64,000 nucleotides of DNA from Neonectria sp. B-13 (GCA_002682825.1 NOKP01000014.1:1003559-1067558), one strand, 5' to 3'; counted from the first letter of the stretch, positions 42,142 through 54,956 are shown. Numbers and translations: made by a program. The notes: generated by a model not told the origin, from the sequence alone.

Positions 42142-43826
42142 ATTTGTTCGGGGAGCGCGAAAGAGATGGGAATCTTGAGAGGGCGAAGAGTCGAGACGGG
42201 CGCAATGCGTTCGGATCGTGGGAGGGCAAGTTGAATGGATGATCACCGCGATTCTGTCGTCGCGAGATCAAAGTGGGAGCTCCCTCTGCCTGACCGAAAA
42301 CTTAGCGGGGGCGGGGAAACTATCTTCCGGTACACGGTGCGGAGCCACCAGATCGATTGAGCTCTTCTTGGTACTTATTTGGGCCAATCTAGAAATCACA
42401 GGATGAATTGATTTGTTACCAGGTTAAAAATAAATCAGAAACACATTTAAATGCTGCCTGGAATTATTTTAAACGTCAAGAGGTGCTGAGAAGGCAGGTT
42501 TTGAATACTTCGCCTTCAAATGTGAGTCAGCCTCATTTGTTAGTGGCCATGGCAGACTGGTTTGAGAGTGCACTCACTCGCAAGGGGGCCTTGGAAGACT
42601 TTCATCTGGAGAAAAAGATTATTGAAATTCCATGACATTTCATTTCGCCTGTCCTTGTTCAAAGCATCATCTATTTTCCACTCTGAGTACGGCACCCTCC
42701 AACGCAATGTCAAGAAGGTGAAGACAGATACCAGAGTCCTAGGATTAGTGTGCCCATTCTGTGTATCTGCCCAGGTTGGAGCCAACTGGATCGCCATATC
42801 AACGCTTCAACCGCAGGAAGACGCAACCAGATGCAAGGCCAATCCAAGGACGATGGCTTCCCTGAACGATCCGCAAGCTATGAAAGCAGAAAGATTGACG
42901 CGGGATGGTAGCGGGAGGCAGGGTTGGCAAAAGATACTACTAATACCAATACTAAACTAAATACAAACAATTACTACTAGACTAACTAGCTGATATTGGT
43001 TTCTAGCCCTGCTAGGTAGATTTCTATTGGGGCAGTATATATCAAGAGAGGACGGGAGAGACAAAGGCTGACATAGTATGGGACAATTGCTTTTAATTAC
43101 CATCCCACGAGATGACACATGGACGTGGTCCTCTGATGATTCAAGTCACCCTACAGCGCAACCTTTTCTTTGAAAACCAGATCTCTATTCTCTCTTCAAC
43201 TCTCCACCTTACAATCAACTCCAACACCGCGGCACAGCTACGCCACTGCATCTCATCTCCTTTCAACAGACCTCACCTGCATTATCGTAAACCTTCTTAT
43301 TATAAGCCATACGGGATTCACAAAGTTCACCTCTGTTACGTCACTACCCTGGGCGCACGTGCATGTAAAGCTTAATACCAAGTAATGTTAGTTAGTATTC
43401 GGATTGAGAGCTTTAGTATTCGGTAGTAGTATTAGTATTTGGGGAAAGAAATCAGTATTGGTTACTAACCTTGCCACCCTCCCGCCAGGGCTTCATCCTG
43501 TCCCAAATAAACGAAGCTGTGGGTTAGATGGTGAGGATATGATGGGAGAAGGCGGAAAACGAGTTACAGTCCTTATACGTGGCAACCACAGGACAAGAAT
43601 CTGAACCGAGGTCAGCATCTTAGAGACGGCAAATAATAAACATGAAAGGCTTCATTCCAAGCAGAGGGCTTTGGAAGAGCCCACGCCATCGGTCAATGTC
43701 ATCACACGAGCCTGCCGTCCGTCCTCATACAATTTTAAAACTAAAGACTTTAATTATTCTACCTTATACTTTATATATTAATTAGCCCTTAGGCGATATG
43801 TTTTATTCATGGCTCTAGGAAGACCA
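42142..43826. other. Gene-free stretch (1.7 kb), AT-rich in its second half
   Basis: No supported gene. Bases 42930-43800 are AT-rich with many TAC/TAATAC repeats (near 42938 and, inverted, near 43425) and a run close to TATACTTTATATATTAATTAG at 43765-43785. This may be a degraded mobile element, but no termini or coding relic were found. Confidence 0.4.
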
Positions 43827-45290
43827 TTATGCAACTTGAAACAAATTTGGAATCTGTAGCAATTCCGTAAAGCGCGCCGTTTGTTGGCTTGGATACTCTG
43901 GAGGCTGCTCAAAAGTTGCCGTGTCAAAGGGGCTATGGACCGGTGCATGAAGCACAAAGTTTTCAGGAATTTTGAGGAGGTCCTTATCCACAATATTCTC
44001 TCTGATCCAAACTCTGTGTTGAGGAAGCGAAGCTGCAAGGTCCTTTTGAGACGTGGGCGGAACTACATGAGTCCCGGCGTCTGCAACTCCCACCGAGTTG
44101 ACGGAGGCTCTGGTGATGGCAAGCCATTCCTCATCGTAGTACAGGGAAAACTTTCCGTCCTCATTTTTAGATGAGTATCGTGCGATGTCTGCATTGGAAC
44201 GGGTGGGAAGTTGAAGCTCTTTCAGCTCCATGAAGAGGCGCGGGTCGTCCCCAGCCTTGTGTAAGGCAAGGAACTCGGTCGTTGACTGCGAACCCGCAGG
44301 CATTGGTAGTAACGCCGATGAAGGAGACGACTTCCTCTTTCGCTTGAAGACTGGCAGCGATGCTTTTAGTGTGTCAGGTACAGATAAGGCCTTGACGGAG
44401 TCCTCCATCGAAAGGCCTTCCTTGTATTCTATCGCCGCCGTGAACCGGATGTGCATGTGTCCCGAGAACCAATACGACGGGCGAAGATAGTTCATCACTT
44501 CCGCAGCAGGCTTGCTTCCAAGCTTGTCGATCTTTGCGCTATCGAGAAACTTTGGCTTTGCGGCAAACAAGCTGGCGTGATCGCCGAACAGCTCAACCCA
44601 GGCGGGCCAGTCGTGGCTGAGCCCAACGTCGATCTGGGAGCGGAGCTGCAAAAGCCTCTGGACGTCAATTTCGCGGACGTGATACACAGAACGCACATGG
44701 CCGGCCCCGTACGGAAGCCGTTCGTGATGCGGCTTGCGGTAGTCCGACTGGTAGTAGATGCCCGAGAGACCGGCGATGCGCCAGGGTCCATAGCGCACGA
44801 CGCCGACAGCGCCGAGATAGTAGATGTTGGGAGCGAGCCACCCTCCGTGATGCAGCTCGGAGAGGTAGTTGGAGGCTTCGTGATTGCCGCCAATGACAAG
44901 CGTCAGAACTGGGGCCGTTGCCTCGCCGCTGTAGTATTTGTGGAAGTCGCCCAACTTGCGGTACTTGCGCGGAACGGACACGCAGTTGAGGTCGGACTCA
45001 TTGCGCACAGCCTGAAGGTGGATCAGCAGCAGAATCGAGAGGCGCCATAATTGGGTGCTTTCGTACCTCAAAGTCCCCGCATATGATGAGGAAGTCGACA
45101 TCAGACAGAGCCCATCTCTTCTGGAAACACTGGGTTTCGAGCGTAGCGTATATAGCATCAAGCTTCCCGTGACCCTATCATTGTTAGCTGATTCGGTGTG
45201 TGAGGTTCACAGAAGATGACATACGCAGCCTACGACGGCGATTTTAGGCGGTGGAAGTGAGCTGGGGTCTTGGGGGCTCGAAGGCGCCAT
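43827..45290 (-). CDS. dbr1: RNA lariat debranching enzyme, 452 aa
   Basis: Nuclear metallophosphoesterase that cuts the 2'-5' bond of excised intron lariats. Three exons on the minus strand: 45290-45225, 45174-45067 and 45011-43827. Motifs run in family order: KIAVVGCGHGKLDAIY (first metal site, spanning an intron), FLIICGDFEAVRNESDL, LVIGGNHEASNYL, YYLGAVGVVRYGPWRIAGLSG, DVGLSHDWP and YWFSGHMHIRF. The C-terminal DBR1 domain contains FLALHKAGDDPRLFMELKEL. A start at 45290 gives MAPSSPQDPSSLPPPKIAVV; an upstream ATG at 45295 is out of frame and stops early. All metal-binding residues are present. The gene follows SmE on the same strand, 1.7 kb away. Confidence 0.95.
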
Positions 45291-45951
45291 CTCATGTATA
45301 AGCCTGCGATTAGTCGTGCGTGTTTTTGAGCGAGCCGGGTCCTGAGATGATGCTAATATTAAGTGAGGTGAGGCGAGGTTTGGTGAGGTTAAAAGTTGGT
45401 GTTCTTTGAGAGATGGCTACGATGACTCCTGGCCGCTGGCTGTGGGTTTGTGGATCGCTCGTCAAGTTGGTGGTGCCATTGCCGAGTTTCAATTGGGTCG
45501 TCGAGCCAGGCTGAAGCGCTCTCAGCACTACAACCAAGGGTCAACGTCTGAAGGCGTGGCTTCAAGAATAAAGACAAAGCTTGATGAGCGTGATGGATCA
45601 CAGAAAGAACCAGTTTTATAAGTTCTGCAATTCCCATTTGGAGCCTGTCGCTCATTTCCTAAATACTGTGCTTGAACGTCTTGAGGACGAATGAGAAGGT
45701 ACCACAAGAAGCCACCACTCTCCCCTCAAGTCTTGCGCGTCTAAGTGACAGGCCTCCAAAGCGATCCTCAAAAACGTGAGGAAGACTTCTCAATATTTGT
45801 TGCAGTCCTAGTCCCTTTTCTCAATCGTGGAAATGCAAGTCCCTTCCACATCCCAAGTCCTTGCTGCACCGTACCACGCCATCCAGCAGCCATCAAAAGT
45901 TGTGATTGTCCCATGAGCCAACCAACCGAGGCAGCTGACATATTGCTCGAC
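45291..45951. other. Intergenic region (661 nt)
   Basis: Promoter of the debranching-enzyme gene and 3' region of the F-box gene. It has a GTGAGGTGAGGCGAGGTTTGGTGAGG repeat-like purine tract near 45363-45390 but no gene. Confidence 0.4.
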
Positions 45952-47369
45952 CTATGTCCAAGCCTGTCCGTCACGGTGTGCGCGCTTTCGAGCGGCCAGT
46001 CTCGAATTGACAAACTCGGCGCGCGTGTGCTCCGAATAGTTCTGAACCAACGCTTCGGGGAGAACGTCAAGCCAAAGACCCTTGTTCAAACTAACTGTGC
46101 TCCAACGCTGCTTGGTAGTCCAAGGTATGACGAAGTGCCAGGTACTAGACCAAGAGAACATCGCGAACCCATTGGCTGCTTCATAGCTGAAGAAGGCTGC
46201 GCTGCGGTCGCTGGCGTTGAAGATCTCCATGACCCGCAGCACTGGCATGCATGCGGACGCCGCGCCAGCCTCGTCGAGGAGAACCTTCACAATTGCATCC
46301 TCTCTGGCTTTCTCCAGGGGTCCGAGCGGATTGTCGCGCAAAAGAAGATCCGAGGTCAGGGTCACGAACAGCAAGTTGTGCCAGGTTTGCGGCTGGAGCT
46401 CCCAGGCTTTCTTGAAGAAATGATGGGCATCGATGAGATCGCAAAGGACCAGTTCTTCAAGCAAGAAGCTTCGGGCTACCACAGCGGCCCCGAGTTCGCA
46501 GAAAGTCACTCTTTCCCATCTGCGGCTCTTGTTGAACCCTTCCCCATGCTGAATAATGTGGAAGCTCTTCACGGAATCTGGCAACGACGGGAAGAGGCGC
46601 GCCAGCTCTATTGCATTGTTAGCCTATACAGTTCTTTGCTTGTCCTGATAATTTGCTCAAACAACGTACCGGGCTCGTTGTTTTGCTGAAAGGTCCGAAT
46701 TCGATTCTCGGGCTCAAGGTGAACGTGTGTCAGTCGTGGAAGGCTGTTGAAGATGTCAAAAAGCGTCTGTTCGGAGATGTTGAGCAAATTCCGCTCCAAG
46801 ACATTGACCTTGGTGATGACGTTGACGACAGGAAACCCAAAAGGACCAAGACCGTGTACATCGGGGGTCATGGAATAGGGAAAGTATGGACGACGAGGGG
46901 TGAAGATGTTGGGCCTGCGGCGCATTGCTTGGACATTATCAGGCGTAGCAGAGGTGCTCAGCTCTAAGCAAATGGAACAACTGTTTCGCGAGATTCCATC
47001 GCTGTCCCAAGTTTGGAGAAATTTAAAGAGGGGGGAAAGAGCGAGTAGGAACTCTCCAAAGGATTTTGCAAGGACTTCATTGCCGGATAGACGTTGACCG
47101 GGGCGAAATACGAGCTTCGCATTCAGGCGAAGGTACTTGAGCATGGATCGGCGGCGGGGAGAATGCGAGAACTTCTCCTCAAACCAGTCCATATTGTAAG
47201 AGGTGACTTCCACAGACGTGAACATTTTCTCTTCGACGGCTTCGATGGTGTCGTGCCATTCCTTGCAGACAGCGGAAGCTTTGGCGGCGTCAACGTCGGA
47301 GCTGTCGGCGACAACGTGGCGAAGAATCCGAAGCCTCACTGTCGCGGGGAAGCGGCTCCACTCCATCAT
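45952..47369 (-). CDS. F-box domain protein, 451 aa
   Basis: Two exons on the minus strand: 47369-46670 and 46607-45952; the 62-nt intron starts GTACGT, has GCTAAC as branch site and ends CAATAG. The N-terminus, about residues 5-50, is an F-box-like segment with FPATVRLRILRHVV followed by AAKASAVCKEWHDTIEAV. Such a segment normally binds Skp1 in SCF ubiquitin ligases. The remainder has irregular leucine-rich character (NVLERNLLNISEQTLFDIFN, LPRLTHVHLEPEN), perhaps degenerate leucine-rich repeats as substrate-binding part. The family is highly variable in filamentous ascomycetes, and the target cannot be predicted. No other in-frame ATG was found within about 80 nt upstream. Confidence 0.82.
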
Positions 47370-48350
47370 TGGAGAAGCAAGGCAAGTGTACTTGCCTTGG
47401 AAGTCTTGGGTTGAATGTCGGCTCGTGCCTTTGTGATGATTGTGGATGGGGAAGAGAAGAAGATTCCAGCAGTGGTCAGTGTCTCGGTGAAATTTTATAC
47501 CTGGCGGAGGAGCAAGGGTAGCCGAGAAACGGGAATAGACAAATGAACCTATTCATGTGGTTACAAGTGTTCTCGTGTATTCAGAGTCATTGTTGACTAT
47601 TATGTTCTCAGCTGTAAGAACTACATCTGTTTGGCCACCGTCCAATTCTGCAACGAGGACATTCAACGGACTCCAGATCATGTGTGCTTTAAATATGAGG
47701 GCACAGCATTGATTAGGCATAGAAAACACTTAAATCCGTTAGAGTTGAGAGGAACAGTAATGCGACTTGAGTTACGGTTTGTATTATTATAGACCTAGAA
47801 TAGGGAGCGTTGGTGTGAGAAGTTGACGATGGTAAACAACAGGGGAACTCTATTTCCCGTTACTGTTTGCAACTTGCAACAAAGTAGGACAGAAAGCGGC
47901 CACCTGCGCGGGTTTTGTTGTCACCTTGGAGTGTGCCGTTTGCTGTTTGTTTGCAAGACTGGAAAATCGTCGTGATTTCCATATTAGGAAATTCATCGAA
48001 CAACCTCAGATCCTCTGCCCTTGGACTAGAAGAAGCTCAATGCATGCATTCAAGGCAATCTAGTTATTGAGAATGTTCTTCTCGTCACTTGACGCAGGCG
48101 GTGCGACGATGTGTCATTCATTGTCGCACTTGCCGAATGAGCGGAACTCTCCTCAGTCCCTCGTCACATACACACGAGACTCAACAGCCAGCCACCTGCA
48201 ACCTGCAACCCAAGGTCTCCGCGGAGCTAGACCACCCGAACCCTCCACGTGAAATCCACGAAGACGCCGAAGCGCAAGGGCGAATAGGACACGCTGCGAC
48301 CCAAGGTTGCGCCCAGCCGCAACGCTGCCCCGAGGAGATGCAAACCCGGC
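47370..48350. other. Gene-free stretch (0.98 kb)
   Basis: Promoter of the F-box gene and the region before the MDR relic; nothing else recognised. Confidence 0.4.
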
Positions 48351-48839
48351 GATGCCAACCATTTACCGAAAGCGGCTGCCGGGGCCGGAGCCATCGTGGC
48401 GGTCGCCGGCCCGTCCAAGGCCTCCGCCGTGCGCGGGTTCGGAGCCAGCGAGGTCGTCGAATACACCAAGCAGTCCATCGACGCGTGGGCGGCCGAGTAC
48501 CCGGCGGGCCGCGGGGTTGATTTGGTGCTCGACTGTGTCGGCGGGGCCACGACGGGCAGCTGCTGGGCGGCGATCAAGAACGGCGGGACGTTCCTCAGCG
48601 TTGTGGGCCAGCCTGATGTGTCAAAGCCCGAGACGGAGACGAAGACGGTTGCCAAGGGAGACTGGTCCCTTGTTCAGGGACGCGGCAGCGACTTGGCCGA
48701 GATTGCGCAGCTGGTAGATACCGGCAAGATCAAGCCCCTCGTCGATAACGTGTTCCCGTTCGAGAAGTTCACCGAGGCGTTCGAGAGAGTGCAGAGTGGG
48801 AAATCGAAGGGTACGGCCGCAATCACAGTTTCGATTTAA
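48351..48839 (+). pseudogene. Truncated MDR-family (zinc-type alcohol dehydrogenase/quinone reductase) relic
   Basis: An open frame ending at 48837-48839 codes for the C-terminal half of a medium-chain dehydrogenase. It starts within the cofactor domain (AGAGAIVAVAGPSKASAVRG), followed by GASEVVEYTKQS, GVDLVLDCVGG, NGGTFLSVVGQP and GRGSDLAEIAQLVDTGKIKP. It ends KGTAAITVSI. The N-terminal GroES-like domain and the GGxGxxA-type loop are absent. No ATG in frame precedes the homology, and no upstream exon could be found. The neighbouring overlapping frames are by-products of its high GC. It is most likely a 5'-truncated pseudogene; an assembly gap or misassembly would give the same picture. Confidence 0.7.
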
Positions 48840-50072
48840 GGCCTCTTTGCTTGAAGCTGGCGGTGTGTTGATGAATCTCCCCTTAGCTCGTAGCAAAACT
48901 AGGCAGATGTATATCACAATAATGAATGAAGGCTTGGGAACCGGAATGTCAGAGCTCCAAAGTGTGCCTGATTATCAAGGGGCTTTGGGATAGACTTGAA
49001 AGTTGTCATGTAAGTAGGTATCCTAGCGAGAGCGTCCCGCGGTCGAACCCGAACTTTCGTATTGATCAAAGAGATCAACGCTTTTCAATATAATGAGCGC
49101 GGTACATCCAGTACCCCCCACACCGTTTTTGTCCAGATTCTCTAAACCTGCATGCACCAGCATGAAAGGTTATATAGTAAATACAAAGAGTGACCAGGTG
49201 TTTATACATTTGAGAACGGACAGCGCAACGGCGCACATCGCAGAAAGCAATCACTGCTCTCGAGGACGCAGTATGCTTTGCTGTTGGCCTCCGCTTGTTG
49301 CTCGCGCCTCACACTGCTCTCTTAACTGAGAGCCACAGCTCAAGAGTGACAACGCCAAAAAGAACGCAATCCAAGTACTCATCCGAATCGAGTTTATCCT
49401 CTCCTGGGGAAGACTGCGTTCCTGCAATGAGATGTGGTTGTAGGCGATCGATGAATCAAGCTCTTCGCGTGAAGTTGCGAGGCTGGGCCATAAAAGACTG
49501 TGGTTTTGCAGATGGTGTTTCACATCGAGAGGTGCCGTTCCATTCGCCCGAATGTGTTGAAGCAGGGCAGCAATCCAGCACTCAAGCTCCAGCAATCTTG
49601 GACAGGACGTGCTTGCGGCATTTGCTAGGTGTGCCGACATCATGTTTCCAAGGGTTCATAAATCATTGAATTGCAAAACGCCTCCACGCCAAGTGTACAG
49701 CGATTCCTCGTTAAATCATCGCTGCCATCCAACATTTCGCGCAAGAGTTGCAAAAACTCACTTTTGAGCCTCTGATAAGTTGGCCGAGACACCAGTGCCA
49801 AGAGGGGCCGGCGATGTCGGGTCGATTCCGGTATGGTCGGGTGGTTGGTGCTCTCGTAGTCGAGCCTTATCTTCGCGGCGGAGCGTGGTGATGGTGCCAT
49901 AGATAAGCCGCGAGCACTAGGTTGGAACGAATGATGTAACGACCGTAGTTCATCCTAATCACACGGTAGTTCCCTCTAGACCGATCTAGGTGTTCTCATG
50001 ACACCATCAGAGAGCAATGCCAGGTGACCCTGTCTCCTTTGGCGGGTTGATAAGCCCGAGACGCATCCTGTT
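48840..50072. other. Gene-free stretch (1.2 kb)
   Basis: Only two adjoining minus-strand frames (49251-49643 and 49640-49900) are open, without recognisable motifs or a joining intron. No gene is called. Confidence 0.4.
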
Positions 50073-53000
50073 TCACTCAGTGGTCAAGACCGATTTCTCC
50101 GCCCTGGCTCGCATGTGATTTGCGTGAGACTCCAAGCAGCGAGCCTTGAGTCGAGTCACTGGCCAGACCGCCTCCTTGTCGAGCATGAATGCAGTAAGGC
50201 GAAGGAGCTTCGCGGCATACCCGTTGTGGCCGTCCATAGCAACGCTCGGTTCAATGCCTCCATTGACAAGCTCCATGCTCATCTTCAGCTCTGCGGAGGT
50301 CAAAACCTCGTGAACCTTGTCCAGCAGCTTCACATCCTCTTCTTCCAGTAGCATAATAGCCGGAACTTGCGAGAGATCCACTGGATCTTGGCCGAGAATG
50401 CCTAGGTAGCGGCCAACACGATCCTGAAGAGTTGCAATCCATTCGGCTAGCACCTGGGCGCAGTCGAAAGCACAGAGCGCGGATTGGAGGGGCAGCTCTC
50501 GGCTTGTAAAGTCAGCAAACGTGACGCCGAGCTTATCTGACATGGCAAGCGAGTCCGCGGCATAAAACGCTGCCTTTCGCAAGTGCTTCTCCCGTCGTGA
50601 GATTGAGCGGTTGTTCATGCCGGATGTGTTTTCCGTGGGTGCAACCGGAAATCTAGCTCCAGGGAATTCGGCTGGAGGGGTCTGAGTCTCGGGAGAATCC
50701 ACAAAAACGGAACTGTGCGCGGAGGGTTCTGAGATTTCGGTCCCGGCGGATTCAGAGTTGGAGCCCGGGGAGTGCTCTGCGTGTTGAATTATCTCGTTAC
50801 CGCGGGACAGCTCTTTCGCCATTCCGTCCCAGTCACGCTGCCAGAATTTCTCCTTTGACCGAGATAAATTCACAAACAGCCGGATGTATGCAAGATCCAG
50901 GAGTGGAATCGCATCGGCAGAGAGCGGACCCATTCCAAACGGGTTCGGTCGCTCTAGGCTGTGTTGAGGGTTGCTGGCCCAGGCAGCCTGCCACGCTTTC
51001 AGAGCAGGTTCAATGTGTCGGTGCATCTTCTCAGTCTCCTCGTTGGTCCAAACCTTGTTGTGGTGCCTTTGCCGCGTCTCCCAGATGTAGTTATGGAGGG
51101 CGTTGATGAGAACCAAACAACCGAACGTGCTAGGTTTAAGCTCCGTTTTGGGTGTTTCCTTTCCATCAAGCGAAGATTCGAATCCTGCTTGCTGCTGGTG
51201 GTGTTGCTGTTGTCTCTCGTTTGTGCGAAGGAGATCGCCCAGGGCATCATGAAACGTCATGTGGTTGTGGTTAGCAGCATCAGCTCCTCCTCTGGCAGCA
51301 AAGACAGTGCCATTTTCGGCCGAGAAGAACTCTTCGTCACAAGGGAGGTCCAGGAAAATTTCCGAGTTTGTCAGAGCTGGGGTGTGGTTGTAAGCGGACA
51401 CCAGAAGGCTGGAAAGAATGAAAACGGCATAGAGGGTACGCTTCCGCTCCTCGACAGACTTCCAGCGCAGCCACTCGATCTGGTCGGACTCGGATTTGGC
51501 GCTCCAATTGCCGTCATCTGTCATGTGAGTATCTTGTCTCTCAACGGTACTGGCACGATCGGGTCGGAGCAGGTCAGCCGCCTGGGCCAAGCTGACTAGG
51601 GCAGCACAGTGGGTAGATGCAATGTCACTGGCGGTCTTGTCGCCGCAATTGTGACCATAGACAACGTTGAGGAGCATGGCTTGGACGAGCCAGACTGGGG
51701 TGTGGACGGCGCTTTCGCTGAAACGTGGGCTCTGGTCAGCGACAGGGGTGCTGCGTCGGATATCCGCTTTCCGGACGTCGGATTTCCGGCGCTCCTCGAG
51801 GTAGAAGAAAATCATCTTTTTGGCCATCTCGAAGAGCTCGCGGGACTGGGCATGTTCCATCTCATAGAGTGCACCAATAGCGGCCATGGACAAAATCAGA
51901 CATCCACTACCACCTACACCGGGCCTATTATGTGTGGGAGGGGGCAAATCGAAGGACAACGTGGGAATGTGCAAGAAAGGAAGATGTGGGTGGAAATAAG
52001 CAAGGTAAGCACCAACGTATCGCTGAAGGTCCTGCGTACTGGGCAAGCTGGCGGCCTGAGGGGAGGCGATGGTGCCGGCAGATTGGGCGTGAGACGATTG
52101 AGGTGAGCCCTGGGAAGTAAAGGAGTATTTACGACCGCCAAAAGGCAGGCACTGGGACAGGGTGTTCACAATGGCACTCCGGGTGGCATCTGTGATGGTG
52201 GTTACGGGCGAAGCCCCGTGGTTTCCACCGTGGAGGGATGAGGGCGTCTCCGGGCCGGCGTTGAAGCCAAGGGTATGGTTAATGTTCTGCGTGCCCAGCC
52301 CAGATACAACGGACGGGCTCAGCGAGCTCAGCGAAGGTGGAGGCGTAGAGAAGTAAGGGTCATTGATCTTTTGAGAAGCTGGCTGAGGTGATAACGGAGC
52401 CCCATTCAGGAGATCTGGAAAGACCGAACCATTCAGATCCATCGCGAACGGGTTCGGCATCTGTGGAGGTCCCATCACGGAGGGTTGCCACATGGTACTC
52501 GTCCCGGCCGGCGCGGGGTGATTTGACCCATCCAACATAACATCACTAATCCCACTCTGGCTCGTCGTACTGATGGCGGACGGACTCGACCCGTCAACCA
52601 CGTTTTCGTTCGTGTTAAAAGACATCTGATGCTCGAAACCAGTCAACCAGTCAAAATTATCGTCGAGGGTTTGGCTCGAGGGCATTCCATGAACCGAGTG
52701 CGCAAACGGCGAAGTCTGTTCCAAGGCCATCGACTGCGGCGAATCATTGTAATGAAGGGCGTTTGGGTTGATGGTGGAGCCCGGCCCAAAGAGAAGACCC
52801 TCAAAATCGAAATCCGTGTTAAAAGCAGCCATCGGCGGCGCGGTGCGAAGGCCGCTGGTGAAGTCAATGTTGCCAAGGGCGCCAGTCTCCAGCTTGGGCA
52901 GACCCGGCTGAACCCCTCGCTGGCCCATGGCGGTCGACATGCCACCAAAAATGTGGTCATAGTTGTGAATGGGCAGGCCGGCAAGGCTTGGATGCCGGCT

Positions 53001-53631
53001 ATGGGAATGAGTCGGAGGGATTCCCCGCGTAGCCGAGGCGTTTGCAGCGGCCATCATTTGCATCGCAGTACCGTCAACATGGCTGATGGTGTTGGCGCGG
53101 GGCCGTACCGTGTTTGAAGCAGCATTGTTGGCGGCGGGAGGACCAGCGACGCTGTTCTTGCGAGCACGACTCTGGCCAGGAGCGACACCGCTGGCCGACT
53201 CGCGGCGGTTGCGGGGGCGGGAGGACGGGGTCGAAGTCTGGTGCAGCTTCTGTTGGTGGCGAAGGAGCAGGTCGCGGCGGGCGAAGCATCGCGCGCACTC
53301 GGGGCACTCGAACGGCTTCTCCTTTGTGTGGGAGCGCTCGTGGCGCTTCAGATGTTCCAATCGGGCAAAGGAGCGCTGGCAGGTGCCGCAGACATGAGGT
53401 CGTGGCTTGTCCGTCTTAGGAGCAGGAAAATTGGCGGGAGCCTTGGTATTGACTGTGATGGTAGACGCTGGCAGGGTCAGCATGCAGAGTCGGGACAGAA
53501 TCGGCGGGCGGTGCGGGTCGGGCTGAGGAACATGAGGGGCAGTGCCGGCCACGGCGGGAGAGCTCACCAGAGTCGTCGGTGGTAGAGGGCGCGCTGCCGA
53601 CAGCTGCGTTGGACTGGGTGGGATTGGACAT
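50073..53631 (-). CDS. C2H2 zinc-finger transcription factor with fungal-specific domain (ADR1/AmdX-like), 1152 aa
   Basis: Nuclear regulator. Two exons on the minus strand: 53631-53568 and 53467-50073. The intron starts GTGAGC and ends TGCCAG, and joining it gives [20 protein letters not shown] in frame. Two adjacent C2H2 fingers follow (about residues 38-95): [19 protein letters not shown] and [19 protein letters not shown], linked by SHTKEKP. This closely resembles yeast ADR1 and Aspergillus AmdX. A long Ser/Pro/Asn-rich region comes next, then a fungal_trans-like domain from about [22 protein letters not shown] through [15 protein letters not shown]. An ATG 48 nt further up (53679) is in frame and would add 16 residues; the shorter start is chosen because it matches the family style. 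ADR1-type factors govern alternative carbon or nitrogen use; targets here are unknown. Confidence 0.88.
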
Positions 53632-53842
53632 CGTGATGGAGGAGCGAGAGACTCTGACACCAGAATCGTTAATCACCATGGCAGGTTTCGCCGAGCTCGT
53701 GGGAGGAAGGAGAGTTTGGGGCGGGCGAATCGTCGTGGGGCGGGAGATTGAGCGACGAGGGAGCGAGGATGGTGGGGAGGTCGCGGGCGCGGGCGGTTGG
53801 GTGCCGTGCAGCGAGGGCCAGGCCGTATTCGTAGTGGGGGAG

Positions 53843-53884
53843 GGGAGAGAGAAGGAGAGAGAGACAGAGAGACAGAGAGAGATG
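53843..53884. repeat. GA-rich tract (GAGAGACA) in leader of C2H2 gene
   Basis: Repeated GAGAGACAGAGAGACAGAGA. On the sense (minus) strand this is a CT-rich leader, common in fungal 5' regions. Confidence 0.6.
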
Positions 53885-54159
53885 GCGAGATTGTAAGGAT
53901 CAGGATGAGAGGGAAAAGGCGTGTCCCGTGGCCGACAAGAGCATGCTCTTCAGTGCGCACACAGCAACAGGGTGAAGTGAAGCAATTCAAGTCGTCGTCG
54001 AGAACACGCCAGCGAAGCAGCATGAGTTGCTTGGGGAGGCAAAGGAGGAAGGAAGGTTGGCGCCGACAGAGAGGATGGCGAAAAGCAGGCACACAGTGCG
54101 AGGACAGTGCGTCACCCCAGGGCTCCAGGGCTCCAGTCCCCTTCCCTGTCCTTCTGCTG

Positions 54160-54203
54160 CCCTGCACTGGCCCTGCACTGGCCCTGCACCGGCCCTGCAC
54201 TTG
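54160..54203 (+). repeat. 11-bp tandem repeat CCCTGCACTGG
   Basis: Two exact units and one with a single change (CCCTGCACCGG), followed by a partial fourth. Confidence 0.8.
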
Positions 54204-54956
54204 CCTCCCCTGTCGTTGGCGCCGGCCGTGGCCAGTCCCGTCGTCAGAGGTACAAAGGTACCTGGGCGTCGTACCCACCGAGGTACCTTACCTGAGGCAA
54301 CGCTGCCCTCCAGGCCGTCTCCAAACTTCCGTCCCCTACTACTCCGTGAATCGCAACCCGGAGCGAGCCTTCGCCCCTCGTGCCGCGCTGCGTGTCGTGG
54401 TGGCGGGATCGGGCTATTAGCCAGCTAAGCGATGATGAGGGCCCGGGTCTGGGCTTCTACAGCGCTTGACAAGGCCGTGACAGGGCAAAGGATATACCCG
54501 CGCGGGCTGTGCAGCAGAAAGATGCAATAGGTTTCCATGGTCGGCAGGTACCTCGATTGTACAGGAATGCCATAGCCCGGGGATTCTATACCTCCAGGAC
54601 CTTACTTCGCTCGAGCCTGCGCGCTGAGGGTGTGTGGCAGGGGGAGCTTGCACCCTGTCCAGAGCTCTTGGACTGCTTGTCAGTGGCCTGTGAACGGCGA
54701 ACGGGGTTGCCAAAGCCCCGGAGATCGCAAGGCAGGACGCATTAGTACAGCTTACAGGTGGGATGGCGCCGCTCACACAGCCCCGGAACTCCGGCCAAGC
54801 CCTCGACGGGACCGTATGACAACGGAGCTGGAGCGTCGTTCGGGCGCGAGCTGTGAGCGAGGTGCTGTTAGTGCTCGCCTCGCAACCTCCCTTTATTGCC
54901 TTGCCACGGCACTTTGCGCTGGAGGGTGCGCTGTGGTGCACTGTACCGTGCCGCAC

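Noticed and set aside
48089..48717. Open frames overlapping the truncated MDR relic
   Set aside because: Shadows in other frames of the GC-rich relic; only the frame ending at 48839 matches a protein family.
49251..49900. Two adjoining minus-strand frames that could make one small gene
   Set aside because: They meet at a stop/start overlap without a usable intron, and show no motif.
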